Shown one piece after another: positions 1-10,599 of a DNA stretch of 64,000 bases (positions are counted from its first letter, which is position 1; each line of letters opens with the position of its first letter). The stretch is from Entoloma clypeatum (taxonomy: Eukaryota > Basidiomycota > Agaricomycetes > Agaricales > Entolomataceae), in NCBI GenBank assembly GCA_963565915.1, contig OY751490.1, positions 2,852,001 to 2,916,000 of the forward strand, written 5' to 3'. The notes under the pieces are model-generated. The model had not been told where the DNA came from, ran no database searches, and saw nothing but the letters and a program-made list of their open reading frames with translations. A program made the position numbers and the translations under genes.

Positions 1-618
1 TGCTACCCTTGCTGGCGATGACGATGGCAGCGACGAGGATGCCAACAGTCCCTTTGGCCAGCTTGGTCAATGGATTGAAGAACATAAGGAAGCTCGAGAC
101 GATTCCAAAGCTTTCTCCATCGCTATCTTCAAGAAGGCGGAGGAACTCGGTATTGAAAAGAAACACAAGACTCTCCTTGTAGTCGTGCAAGCGTTATTCA
201 CTTCAGCCATACTCGCCGAAATTCCGAAATTTGCTCCTCTTTTAAACAAGGTATGCACACGCTTTTGTTGAGATTTCCATTGATTCTAAGCCTTGTCAGC
301 TGGTTACTTCGGAGAAACATCAAAAGTCGTTGCTCGGCGGCATAGAACGACTGGTTGGAATTGCGCATCCGGTTCTCTTACCAGCAGTTCCAAAAATCTT
401 GATGGCTCTTTATCAAATTGACGTTATCGAGGAGGAGGTGGTCACGCAGTGGGGAACACATGTCAGCAAGAAGTACGTGGACAAAGAAACTAGCAAGCGG
501 GTCCGCAAAGCCAGCGAGCCGTTCTTGAAGGTATTGACATGATATATTCTCCTTGAACATATCTGATGTTCTACCGTAGTGGCTTGAAGAAGCGGACGAC
601 GACGACGACGACGAATGA
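1..618 (+). CDS. TIF5: Translation initiation factor eIF5, C-terminal part (5' partial)
   Basis: eIF5 is the GTPase-activating protein for eIF2 in the 43S/48S initiation complex in the cytosol. The window opens inside the gene. Exons are 1-250, 300-530 and 580-618, with both introns 49 bases long and phase 0. The visible part is the C-terminal W2 (HEAT-like) domain, which binds eIF2-beta and eIF3. The family-typical aromatic/acidic ending is present: the last intron is followed by WLEEA, a run of six aspartates and a final Glu before TGA. The catalytic N-terminal zinc-ribbon part lies outside the window. Identification rests on the order of W2 motifs (SKKYVDKE, then the WLEE acidic tail), so I am confident of the family although only about 170 residues are seen. 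Confidence 0.88.
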
Positions 619-747
619 TATCTTGGAGAGACCTCGCGAAAGACACGGTTTTACACTGGATATTCTAGTATATAAACGTTATCTGCATCGTTTCGCTGTG
701 TGCTTTAACACTGCCGCTTTTTGTAAAAGTATTGCTCCAAGTATATA

Positions 748-773
748 CTATCGTTAACCTAGTGATGCAACAC
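748..773 (+). repeat. Left terminal inverted repeat
   Basis: This 26-base end pairs with 1749-1774 (one mismatch, T versus C at base 13). The flanking TA is at 746-747. Confidence 0.85.
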
Positions 774-1748
774 CCAAAAATAACTCACGCAGTGATGCAA
801 CACTCACTAATTGACCTCCGCACGCACGACAATCCATATCGAGGCCTCATGATATCAGGATCGAGCTTTGTTGTGTATCATAGAATAGTTGAGACCATTC
901 TAACCATGTATTCTAGGTTGAGGGCTCGTGCTGCAGCTCAAAGAGTGCTCGGAAAAAGTGTATTTCATAGCTTTTGAGGCTCAGAAATAGGACTAAATGC
1001 TAGACCTTCAACCACAACTCTCTCCAAGTGTTTTTCAAGTAAAACCCACATTCTGAGAGGTACAAACATAGTGGAAAACAGTAAAGAAAGTGGGAGGTCG
1101 TTGAGCGTGACAATCAGGCATCCGGGGCAATACAGTTCTAGCTCCGCCAAATTTAGACTCAGAGTCCGAGTCGGCAAACGCGCTATTCACGCCTAAGCGC
1201 GTTTGAGCACGTTGTCCAATTTCGAGCCATGGCATGGGGCGTCCCCCGAAACAAGATGACAGAAACACGCGACTCAAGAAAGCTTGCGACTTCCTTCATG
1301 AACAACTGGCTTCTCCTCGTAATCAGCACCTGTCTATTAGGAAGGTTGCTCTCAAATACAACGTTGACCATTCATCATTGTCCCGACGGTTCAAGGGACT
1401 TTACTAATCAAAGAATTGATGTAATTTCTCCTCCTTGCACCTCGTCTTGTCTGAGGTCTGTTTCCGACAACGCGTTGAGTCTCGACGACCATAGCTCTCC
1501 TGATTAATCCTGATTGCCGGTTTGGCATGCTCGGCCGTTGGTTTGATTGATGTGACTTGAGTGTGACGGTTGTTGCATCTCCCCATGAGTTCCAACCCCT
1601 CAAGATTCCCTCCGTAGCACTTCTCAAACTCCATATTTTGTTTAGATCCTGGGCACCATAATGAAGTAGGGATCAGAGGCTTTCGAATGGTACAAAAGAT
1701 CATGAGCATTGGATAGTTCTACATGAAACTGGAAACACATCTACAAAA

Positions 1749-1774
1749 GTGTTGCATCACTGGGTTAACGATAG
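1749..1774 (-). repeat. Right terminal inverted repeat
   Basis: Inverted partner of 748-773, followed directly by the dinucleotide TA at 1775-1776. Confidence 0.85.
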
Positions 1775-1911
1775 TAGTACATATGCATAACTTGGTGAGT
1801 TGCACATATTTGTCACTGAAGGCTTCGCCGTGTGGCGGTCTACACATTTCCAACACTTTGAGTCATTCAACTTGATCGCTTCGTTCGACAATCTTTCAGA
1901 AGGCTGGAATC

Positions 1912-3060
1912 ATGGCAGACTTGGTGGACTCCATGCTGGATCTTATGCGGCGTCTACCACCAACTCGGACGGAGGAGAACGTGGCAGCACTAATTAATAT
2001 CTGTCCGGATTATGCAGACGACCTGCTGGGCAGCGTCGATCAACCTTTGCAACTCAAGACGGATGGAGCTACAGGCAGGGAATACCTTGCTTGTGACTAC
2101 AATCGTGATGGCGAAAGTTACAGGTATGCGTCAAAGTCGTTCTGGCGGATAGGCAGGCACAAGTTATCATCAGATCGCCATGGTCGAACGAATATGACCC
2201 ACCACTCGATGACGGCACCGTCCCGACGCCAAAGCTTCGGAAACTTGAGATCACAGCGAATGAAGCATTTGATACTTATCGAGAAATGTATGTCGCGATC
2301 TTTGTTGCCGGAATGTCAGACCCCTACCCGAGATCAGGTATTATGAGGGTGGTGTCTCCTCCGTGTACCTCTGGGATTTGGATGATGGTGGATTTGCTGG
2401 TGTCGTTCTGCTAAAGAAGAGTAGGGGCCAGTCTCGGCATCTCAAAGGATTTCGGCTGAGACGTTTTTATTTTCAGCGATGACTCCAGCTTCGCGTTATG
2501 AACCCTCAGGATCCTGGGATTCTATACACGTATTTGAAACCGCAGAGCGTGGGCGACAGGCACACTACAAGTTGACCTCGACCGTCATGTTACATCTTGT
2601 TACGCGAAAGGGTTCGGAGGGTCAGGGGTCAGAAGAAGGAAAGAAACATGATATCAAAGCAGTGGGGAAAGACACAGAAGGGTGGAAGCGCCAGGGTGAA
2701 GTCAGTCTAAGCGGGAGTATGACCCGCCAGGTCGGTGTCCTCCAACCTTTCTGATTTTTCCTTTGATTGTAATTCGACCATATTTTCAGACTGAGCAAGA
2801 TTGGCCACTCCAAGACAGCTCGTCTCATATTACAAACACTGGAAAGATGATTGAAGAGATGGAAATAAAAATGCGCAACCTACTGCAAGAGGTACGTCCA
2901 CTGGGATCGGAAAAGAGTGAGAGGATGATGTTGGGCCCCGCAGGTATACTTCGGAAAAACAAGAGATGTTGTATACGACTTGCGCAGCGTGGACGACCTC
3001 GAGAAGGCTCGGAGACAGAAGGAGCTGCAGAAGGAACTGGTTGGATTTATCAAACGCTAA
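1912..3060 (+). CDS. CAP2: F-actin-capping protein subunit beta
   Basis: This subunit forms the alpha/beta heterodimer that caps actin filament barbed ends at cortical patches. Six exons: 1912-2123, 2174-2287, 2338-2420, 2477-2730, 2790-2891 and 2944-3060. The spliced protein of about 293 residues runs end to end along the family: N-terminal [75 protein letters not shown] and the C-terminal tentacle region [16 protein letters not shown] somewhat longer Lys/Glu-rich loop (roughly residues 185-215, SEEGKKHD region) precedes the SGSMTRQ motif. ATG 1912 is chosen because it gives the usual N-terminus of the family. It converges with the cyclophilin gene, with 170 bases between stop codons. Confidence 0.95.
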
Positions 3061-3230
3061 TGAGATTGTTCAGCGGCAGGCATTGGATTGGATTTTCATT
3101 GTATCAAAGATGTACATCATTGAGATTGCAATAATTCTCATCGGCTATGTATGCATTGTGGAGACAGACATAAGCCACCACGGAACAAAGATGGTAGCCT
3201 ATGGTACCAAGTCACAAGGCCATGTCATCG

Positions 3231-3991
3231 CTACGAAACTAGCTCTGCGTCAGCGATAGGATTCGAATGGATGGTGACCTGGAAGCAAGGGTCACCAAGC
3301 CGTCAATAATGAATATATGAAGACTTACATGGGTCAACTTGATCTCGGTCAGTGGCCTGTTTTTGTTGCTGACTGGCACCCGCTCCATGGTATCTAGTGT
3401 GGAATCTGCGCCATCAATGACTTTACCTATTATTGTGTACTTCCCATCGAGGTGCGGTTGCTTCGAGTAAGTGATGAAGAATTGAGACTTATTGGTATCT
3501 GGACCTGAATTCGCCATTGCGATTACCCCCCGTGCGTTAAACTTCAACATTTAGATCCCCAAAGAAGATATCGTAACCAGAAGAACACTGACTTTGAGGG
3601 TGGATCTTAATTCATCCGAGAATGGTTTTCCCCAAATACTCTGGCCACCTTTTCCCTGACCGGTTGGATCACCAGTCTGGATCATGAAACCTCTTATATT
3701 GCGGTGAAATATGGACTCGTCGTAATAGTTGGAAGCACATAATGCGAGAAAGTTCTGGCGGTTTGTCAGGAGGCATGACTTGGGACTCCATGCCAAGCGA
3801 TTCTGACCTCTGCGGCTTTTGGCACTGCCTCGCAGAAAATTTCTATCTGATGAACAGCCGTCAGCAAACCTGAAATTGCACGGAGTGATGCATGGGGCTG
3901 GACCTTCAATTCTCCGTGGGTGGTATGCAGTGTGACTGACTGGAAAAGGTGTTAATTATAAGTGGCCGTGATGGGACGGAGCAAGTACCAT
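3231..3991 (-). CDS. PPIL3: Cyclophilin-type peptidyl-prolyl isomerase, PPIL3 class
   Basis: This class catalyses cis-trans isomerisation of Xaa-Pro bonds and is associated with spliceosomes in animals. Minus-strand exons, 5' to 3': 3989-3991 (ATG alone), 3904-3939, 3808-3846, 3593-3754, 3329-3541 and 3231-3278. The product of 166 residues is about the length of human PPIL3. It carries [39 protein letters not shown] (with the catalytic Arg after FH), [24 protein letters not shown] and [12 protein letters not shown]. The start codon forms an exon of its own: ATG is followed directly by a 49-base intron (3940-3988), and splicing restores the universally conserved MSVTLHT start. The 57-base intron at 3847-3903 is needed to give [13 protein letters not shown]. 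It is divergent from the G-alpha gene, with 129 bases between start codons. Confidence 0.93.
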
Positions 3992-4120
3992 TTGATCTGT
4001 GACGTTTTGATGTGACAGAAACGGGACAGACTTTACTCATAATTACCCTGACTCGCAACGACGCCCGTCGGATCGATTTGATTCTGCCTTTCTACCACCA
4101 TCATCATTCCCAGTCTGAGC

Positions 4121-6096
4121 ATGCGTACGCCTTCAGTCTACAGCCATGACGATCCTATCTCTGTTGCTCTCAAGCCCCCGTCGACGGAAACCGATGCAGA
4201 ACGACATGCGAGGCTCACGAAGGAGGCAGAAGCACGCCGAATATCCGAGCAAATTGATGAAGATCTCCGGCAAGAGCGCGAACGACTGAAACGCAGAAAG
4301 GGCGATGTCAAGGTCAGTGCCCGACGACCCGCGCACGTTTTCCGACGCATATATTGATCAAACTTCGTATGTAGCTCTTATTGCTCGGCCAGGCGGAGAG
4401 CGGCAAATCAACGCTACAAAAACAGTTTCAACTGATGTACAAACCCAGCTCTATAGACCAGGAACGCATATCCTGGAAGACTGTCATTTACTTTAACGTC
4501 GTTCACTCTTTGAAGCACATCCTAGCCACCCTGGAAGTATGGGAGGACACCGTAGGCGAAGAACTTGATGGTTCAGATGCGTCCTTCATGTCGCCAAATA
4601 AGGCGCGCTTAAATGGGATATCGCCGCAGCCTTCCCCATCTATATCACTCCATCCTTCGCCCATCCTGAATGGTTCGTCCGGCTCGACTTCCCCCTCGGC
4701 TGCATCGACAACGACTACATACATGTCAAACGCCTCACCATCCAGCAGCGAAATTGGCATGCTAAGGCATAGGTTAGTTGCACTTCTGGCCACGGATGCG
4801 CCACTTGCGGACCGACTCAGCGGGGGGATATCTGTTTCTGGGTCAGGTAAAGGTGGGGTATATGTGCGAAGTGGTTGGCAGGCTCGAACAATTGAGAACG
4901 CGCTCGTTCGGTTCAGGCCAAAGCACGAAGATTTCAAGAAGCACCTAGATGCTCAAGAACCTGTTCAAGATATTCTGGTCGAGGATGTGGGGCGCCTGCT
5001 CGCCTCCTCTGTGGAAGATATCAAAGACTTGTGGGGCCATCCGACCGTGAAGGGTTTAATCGCGAGGAGGAAGTTAAAGTTGGATGAATGGTCTGAGTTG
5101 TAAGCTCTGATAACTCTCTACGCTTCTTATCAGGCTAAAGCTATATGGCAGCTTCTTGAAACATATATCCCGTATTGCAGCTTCCAACTATATACCCACC
5201 ACAGGTAGCGCATTGGTGGAAGGTACCTGCGCATATACTCACTTGTTTTGTTTGAAGATGATATCCTACATGCCCGCATCCAGACCATGGGTGTAGCAGA
5301 GCACGTATTCGACGTCAATATTCACGGCAAAACGGTATCTTGGCATCTGTTCGATGTGGGTGGAGCCCGGGGTCAGCGTCACACATGGGTCCCTTACTTC
5401 GATGACGCCAACGCAATCATCTTTGTCGCGCCTGTTAGTGCATTTGATCAGGTACGAGCATTCCTTCCTTCTTATGGGTCCTTACGTGTTTGCGATTAGT
5501 ATCTGGAAGAAGATCCTCGAACGAACCGTATCGATGACTCCCTGCAATTGTTCACCCAGATATGCTCGAATGCCCTCTTGAAGAATGTTCATCTGGTGTT
5601 ATTCCTCAGTGAGCGCCCTCTTTATGATAGCTCGTTTCACATTTTGACAATGGCTCACTCCACAGACAAAACGGACCTCCTGAAGGCCAAGTTAGAGGCA
5701 GGGCTCAAAGTTCGAAAATAGTACGTGCCTATGGACAGTAAGACTTTTTACTCGGCATTGATCCAATGATCAGCATTACGTCCTTCGGAGAGCGCTCAAA
5801 CGATTATGAAACGGCGATTCAGTATTTTCGCGCCCATTTCTTGCAGGTTCATCGACGAAATAACGAGAGTCGCCGGGTTCTGTACACGCACTTTACAAAT
5901 GTTGTCGTACGTGGTTTGTTTGTTTTCTCGGACATTCAATCTAAATCATCTTGAAGGATACTAAAGCTACTCAGCGTATCATTGGAAATGGTGACCTTCA
6001 TCTTGCACTGTATGGCACGGCAGCGTGTTGAGCTCTTGACATCTAGTTCGGGATTCCATCTTCAGAGGATACCTTCAGTCCGCTGCATTGGTATGA
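4121..6096 (+). CDS. Atypical heterotrimeric G-protein alpha subunit
   Basis: G-alpha subunits are GTP switches under seven-helix receptors at the plasma membrane. Nine exons: 4121-4312, 4375-5099, 5134-5204, 5258-5451, 5500-5608, 5666-5720, 5774-5906, 5957-5990 and 6047-6096, giving 520 residues against about 350 for canonical subunits. The P-loop is GQAESGKST (residues 69-77), NKTD follows at about 431-434, and the C-terminal helix ends SAALV. A Ser/Pro-rich insertion sits in the helical domain (roughly residues 110-190). Oddities: no N-terminal MGxxxS or cysteine for myristoylation/palmitoylation; switch II reads DVGGARGQRHTW, so the catalytic Gln of DVGGQ is Ala (about residue 366); TCAT is TNVV; no C-terminal Cys. 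A likely catalytic Arg remains in HARIQTMG (about 336). Family certain; function as a normal GTPase doubtful. Confidence 0.9.
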
Positions 6097-7380
6097 TGGA
6101 TTCAAACCCCACAGTCCGCAGGCTTTCGATATGCTATGGAAACTTTTTCTTGTCTTGCAATGTTACCTCACATGGCATTTTCTACCCTAACCTGAACCCT
6201 GCTCCACCCTCTTCTGCTCTGCCGTTATTTCTTCTTTCGCCTCTCGTCCCTTGGAGACACATTCATATTGTCTGTCTTGTAACGAGTTCGCCTGGCCATC
6301 TTCTTCATTGTTCTTGTACATCCTTGACTACCTCCCAGTTTCTCTCTGTCGAACTCAACCTGACATTGTTTTATACTTGTTAAGATTATCATTATGCACC
6401 TTCTTGGCACGATGCATCATTTCCCTCTCCTTGCCTATGTAACGTAGTCGGCTGAATAATCATTCCATTCCATCCCATTAACTTAATACCACCATCTTGT
6501 AATGGCTACTACACCCTTCGGGATGCAACGCTCAATGCATGTAAGTAAAGACTTCGAGACAACGTATGAAACTGCTCAGGCGGTGTTGACGGGAATCAAA
6601 TCGTTTATCAGAGCTTGCTATTGAGATTTATCACATGGGAACCCCACGATCGAAAAGTGGTCACTTCCTGGTCCAGAGGAAACTCCAGTTAGTAACAAAG
6701 GAAGATTGTACCCGGAAGCGATGAGTCAATAAGAGTCAGTCAGATGACGAGGGAGATGAGACCATGAATCAAGGTTGAGTGGCGGTGAAGTGACGTTGAC
6801 CAGCAGTGCTGACTCAATGTTGATTGCGCCGCCGCCGAATTGCGCGTGGGCGTGCCAAAAAAAAAAAAAGGAATATGCGTGAAGCAAATCCACGAAACAG
6901 TTGGATGAGGGTCAAGTTGGATCGACCCTTTTGTAGTCCTTTTGTAGGGTGTTGGAACAATCACATGCAAGAGAAGAGAGTTGTGTGGATGGAATTTTGG
7001 TATGACGCCTGCAGCCAAAGTTTGCAAGAGAATGAATAAGAGATTTGCGAGGATTATCGTAGAAGGACACCGGCTATTTGGTAGGCGGAAAAGGGAAGGG
7101 CGGGGCTCCTTGTCCGCAGGTAAGTACATAGAATAAGTAGTGAAGTTAAAAGTCTCTTACAAGTAGTAGTAGGTATGTAGCGAGGACATTGGTAGGCATG
7201 TTTTGGTGGTAAGACGACATATGTAATAGGTCGGAAGGAGAGATGTGAACTGGAGACGATCACGGAGGGATTCCTGATATGGAAGTGTGACCGCGTGATT
7301 CAGATGGAAAAAAGGGGAATACCGCGTAGTAGTTAGTAGTATAGTAGCTGAGAGGATCGACTCTGACCACGACCACCACC
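6097..7380. other. Intergenic region, pyrimidine-rich
   Basis: No supported gene. It begins with the G-alpha 3' flank, with CT-rich tracts around 6190-6440. It contains a poly-A run (6858-6869) and ends in the probable promoter of the bHLH gene. A 129-codon ORF on the minus strand (6740-7129) has no recognisable domain. Confidence 0.6.
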
Positions 7381-8400
7381 ATGATGAACTCACCAACAGC
7401 CATCTCCACCCTCCTCTCTTCCTCAGAATCTCATGCCTTTCACTCCTTCTTCACGTCCATCGGCGACCACGCTGACTGGTCCCTCGCACCACCAGAGATC
7501 CCAAAGGACAGACAGGCTCTCGCAAAGGCAACCAAGGATCTAATGGCCCTCGACCACTCCTACTACCCACTCCCACTCGATCAACCCTCCTACCCTCACA
7601 ATTATACCCTCCCTCCCCCTCCACTCTCCGATTCTTCCTCCCGCACCCCCACCCCCACATCAGCTGATCCGTACCCAACGCCCGCCCCACATCAACCCAC
7701 GAGACAACGGCCCACCCACCCCCACCCATACCCCTCCTCCCAGCGCCGCTCCACCTCATATTCACATCCCCCTCCCTCCGCCAACTTTGCTCCGGCTCCG
7801 GCTCCACCTCCACCACCCCGCATAAAACCACCCCAACCTCAACCTAAACCTGCTCTCCTCTCGCCCTCCCAGAAAAAGGCAAACCACATCCAGTCCGAAC
7901 AGAAACGCCGCGCTAACATCCGTCGCGGGTACGAGGCTCTCTGTGAATGTGTTCCTGCCCTTCGTGAGGCAATAAGACTTGAAGAGGAAGCTGGCACTGG
8001 AGGCGATCCCAGCAGGAGTGGGTTGTTGCCTGGAAAATGCAAGAAATCCAGATCCGGCGTCAAGTCTGCAAGGGATGCCGAAGATAAGGTTGATGGACGC
8101 GCAGGGCCGAGAAGCGAGAATGTCGTCCTCTCAAAAAGTAGCGTCCTTCCTTCCTCATCCAATCCATAATTTCCTCAAAAATGTTCGCTAGCCATAGACT
8201 ATGTAACCGATCTCCTGGAAGAGCGCCGGTCCCTTCTCGAGCGCCTCCATCGTGCTCGTAGCACCCTTCCACCAGGTCATCCTGCACTTGAACCTCCGCT
8301 AAATCCGCATTCACAAGCCAACGACGAGGGCCCCCTTTGGGAACGCGAATGGAAAGGTGGCCAAGGGAGCGCCGATGGCGAAGGCGATGAGAGTTCATGA
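7381..8400 (+). CDS. bHLH transcription factor, Mlx/Max-like
   Basis: Two exons, 7381-8137 and 8192-8400, give 321 residues. The N-terminal half (about residues 60-155) is a disordered Pro/Ser/Thr/His-rich region. The DNA-binding basic region and helix 1 begin near residue 165: KKANHIQSEQKRR followed by GYEALCECVPALREAI. This E-box-contacting HxxxEQKRR arrangement is typical of the Max/Mlx class. The loop is unusually long (about 60 residues, rich in Lys/Gly/Asp). Helix 2, VVLSKTIDYVTDLLEERRSL, continues into a short leucine-zipper-like helix and is recovered only after removing the 54-base intron at 8138-8191. A dimeric nuclear E-box regulator is inferred; target genes cannot be read. A second ATG follows immediately at 7384. 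Confidence 0.85.
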
Positions 8401-9117
8401 CCGTTCCCATCAAATACCATCGCCGCTTTTCTCTCTCTCGCTGGATGAGCCTCCACTTTTCACCTGCATTGTTTGCTGCCCTCGCTGTCGCTTTTTCACT
8501 TTCTGCAGCTATGCCTTTAAAGCACCTATAGGGATATAACCAACGTTCGCGCCTCCCCTTCAGATCCTTCGCCGTCAAAAATCATCACCTTTTAATGCCA
8601 TTGGGGAAGTTGGACCAGGAGGATCACCTCCTTACTCTGACCGTTTGGGCCTTGTAACATCACCAGTATCTATTAGTTTTTTTTATGGACATGCACCTCA
8701 CGATCTAAACACACGCCTTCATGCTGTAATTACGGTTGGAAAGAAGCTTACCGCGTAATTTTTTTTTTTATTACGTTGTGTCTTTTACGAACATGAAACA
8801 CGATTTCCCCCGGGCGTTTTCTCATTGAACATGTACTCAATTAGGTCCTACTGCGACTGCCTCGGCACCGTCGTGTCCTGCAATCAAACACCATAGCGAC
8901 CTCCACCGCAGGTCGCGCGAGATTTCGAGGGTTACAGCTACCTATTACGTGCCTTGCCACAAGGTGCAGTCCCCATACGCGACGAGTTTCAGACGACAAC
9001 CAGTTACTACCAACGTCGAATCGAAAATCAAAGTTAGATCACCCCGCGAGTCACGTTGTCGGCACTTGCTCCGTTACACGACCATCGATCAAGATTCATT
9101 CCAATCATAATCTAATC
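8401..9117. other. Intergenic region
   Basis: Flanks of the bHLH and Tan1 genes, with T-rich tracts (around 8675 and 8760). Nothing codable was recognised. Confidence 0.6.
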
Positions 9118-10599
9118 ATGGCGGATTCAAGGGTCCCTCCTCGCACTCAAGCCACAGACAGAAAGAAGAAAAAGTTTCGCTCGGTGAAGCCCTCAAACGA
9201 GTTTTTTTTTTCACTGCACAATCATTATCTTACATGTCTTGGAAAATTCAGGATGGAACACCGATCTGGGGCAAACGATACATCGAGGGACCAGGGGTCT
9301 GGGTGAGCTGTAAGAAGTCCTTGGTCTCGATGGCATGAAATCGGTGTCTTGAAACAGCGTACGTACGTCCAGGCGTCAAAGGCAAAGAGAGCCAAGCCGT
9401 CGCCGAATGTTACGATCTCTTCGAGTCGGTCAGCTCTGGCTTCCCCCCCCCTCCTATTCCTTACTCTCGAAAAACGGCGCTGATGAGCTCTAGTCAAGGT
9501 GGCATCAAGACTGTGGCCACTCGAACGATCGCCGACGAAAGAAGAGGAAGAAGTTGAAGACTCTGACGGTCCTGGATCTTCAACCCTGAACGACTCGGAA
9601 CTATCCATCGAAGCACAGATCGCGAACGAGGTCTCCGCGATGAAGCGCCTGAAGACCGAACCGCGTTTTGGTGAGTTGTTAAAACTTTTCGTTTCTCAAG
9701 CTCCAATATCTGCGGCTGTTGACTGAGCCGCCGCAAAAAAAAAACAGTAAATTGCCAGACGAATACGACATGCGGTAGGGGTTTTCTTTACCCCACCGCA
9801 CCACATCAATGATGCAATAGTGCCAATGACAGTCGTCTTCATCTCTTGCAAACCCCCTGTGGACCCCGTCAAGTTGATTGCGTGGCTCGTCAGGGACGTT
9901 GAGTCCACTGGCGTCGTTGGATCGAGGTTCGAATTTATTTCTTTTCAAAACCTTCTTTATTTTTCTAAGTCCTATACGGCATACTATCACTTGCCCGCAG
10001 ATATATCCACCGATTAGTACCAGTATCCGCCTCATGCGTCACGAACCTGCCTGAAATCCAAGCACTATGTCGCTCTATCCTCACCTCATTTTTTTCTCAG
10101 CACCCTGAAAAGAAGTACACCGTAGGTTGTTTTTTTTTTTCATGCGTCTCGTATCAAAGTAACGTGAAAGACACGTAGTACAAGATCGAACTTCGAATGC
10201 GAAACCATTCAGTCCACACACGGCCCATACTTATTCAGCATATAGCCCAATGCGTCCCTGAGGGTCACGCCGTCGCGCTCGATGACCCAGAGATATTCAT
10301 CCTTGTCGAGGTGTTCAAGGTCAGATCTCGATTCCTTTTCTTTTCCCCTATATCTTTTTTTTCTTGTTTCTTTTTGCTTTTTTGCGGACCTTCCAATCGC
10401 TTCAATTTGAACCTAGAGCATATTTGGCATTTCGATCGTCAAAGGCTACTACCGGCTTCAGAAGTTCAACATCATGGAGATCGCTACGACTGTCAGGTTC
10501 GGCGGCGATCATCAAAAGGACAGCCGGGTGCCGTTACAGCCCTCAATTGCAGACAGTTGGTCCAAAGCCAAGGACGTGGCAGATTCTAGAGATCTGTAA
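9118..10599 (+). CDS. TAN1: THUMP-domain tRNA acetyltransferase adaptor, Tan1/THUMPD1
   Basis: Tan1 is the tRNA-binding partner of Kre33/NAT10 for N4-acetylcytidine at position 12 of Leu/Ser tRNAs. Nine exons: 9118-9183, 9252-9309, 9358-9428, 9499-9670, 9748-9774, 9821-9926, 10001-10121, 10179-10319 and 10417-10599, all phase-consistent. Diagnostic blocks: basic N-terminus (DRKKKKFRS), GTPIWGKRYIEGPG, GVKGKESQAVAECYDLFES, RLWPLE, VVFISCKPPVDPVKL, RYIHRLVPVSASC, then the THUMP block YKIELRMRNHS followed by EGHAVALDDPEIFILVEVFKS and GISIVKGYYRLQKFN. Two exons are small (27 and 58 bases). The acceptor for the exon starting at 9499 was chosen because it yields ESVASRLWP, the family pattern. Product about 314 residues; complete. 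Confidence 0.92.

Larger units (their letters stand above)
748..1774. mobile_element. Non-autonomous TIR DNA transposon (Tc1/mariner-pogo type, TA target)
   Basis: The 26-base left end (748-773, starting CTATCGTTAACC and ending GATGCAACAC) is matched in inverted orientation at 1749-1774 with one mismatch. Each end abuts a TA dinucleotide (746-747 and 1775-1776), as expected for the TA target-site duplication of Tc1/mariner/pogo elements. A second direct copy of the inner motif GTGATGCAACAC lies at 792-803, like the subterminal transposase sites of that superfamily. The 1,027-base element contains only short ORFs and no recognisable transposase DDE or HTH region, so it looks non-autonomous. 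It sits between eIF5 and the capping-protein gene and interrupts neither. Confidence 0.75.

Noticed and set aside
740..747. Extension of the terminal inverted repeat outward (CCAAGT...ATA on both flanks)
   Set aside because: Similarity beyond the TA is gapped and weak, and could be chance.
4503..4937. 144-codon minus-strand frame
   Set aside because: Antisense to the Ser/Pro insertion of the G-alpha gene.
6740..7129. 129-codon minus-strand frame upstream of the bHLH gene
   Set aside because: No recognisable domain, and it lies in the probable promoter.
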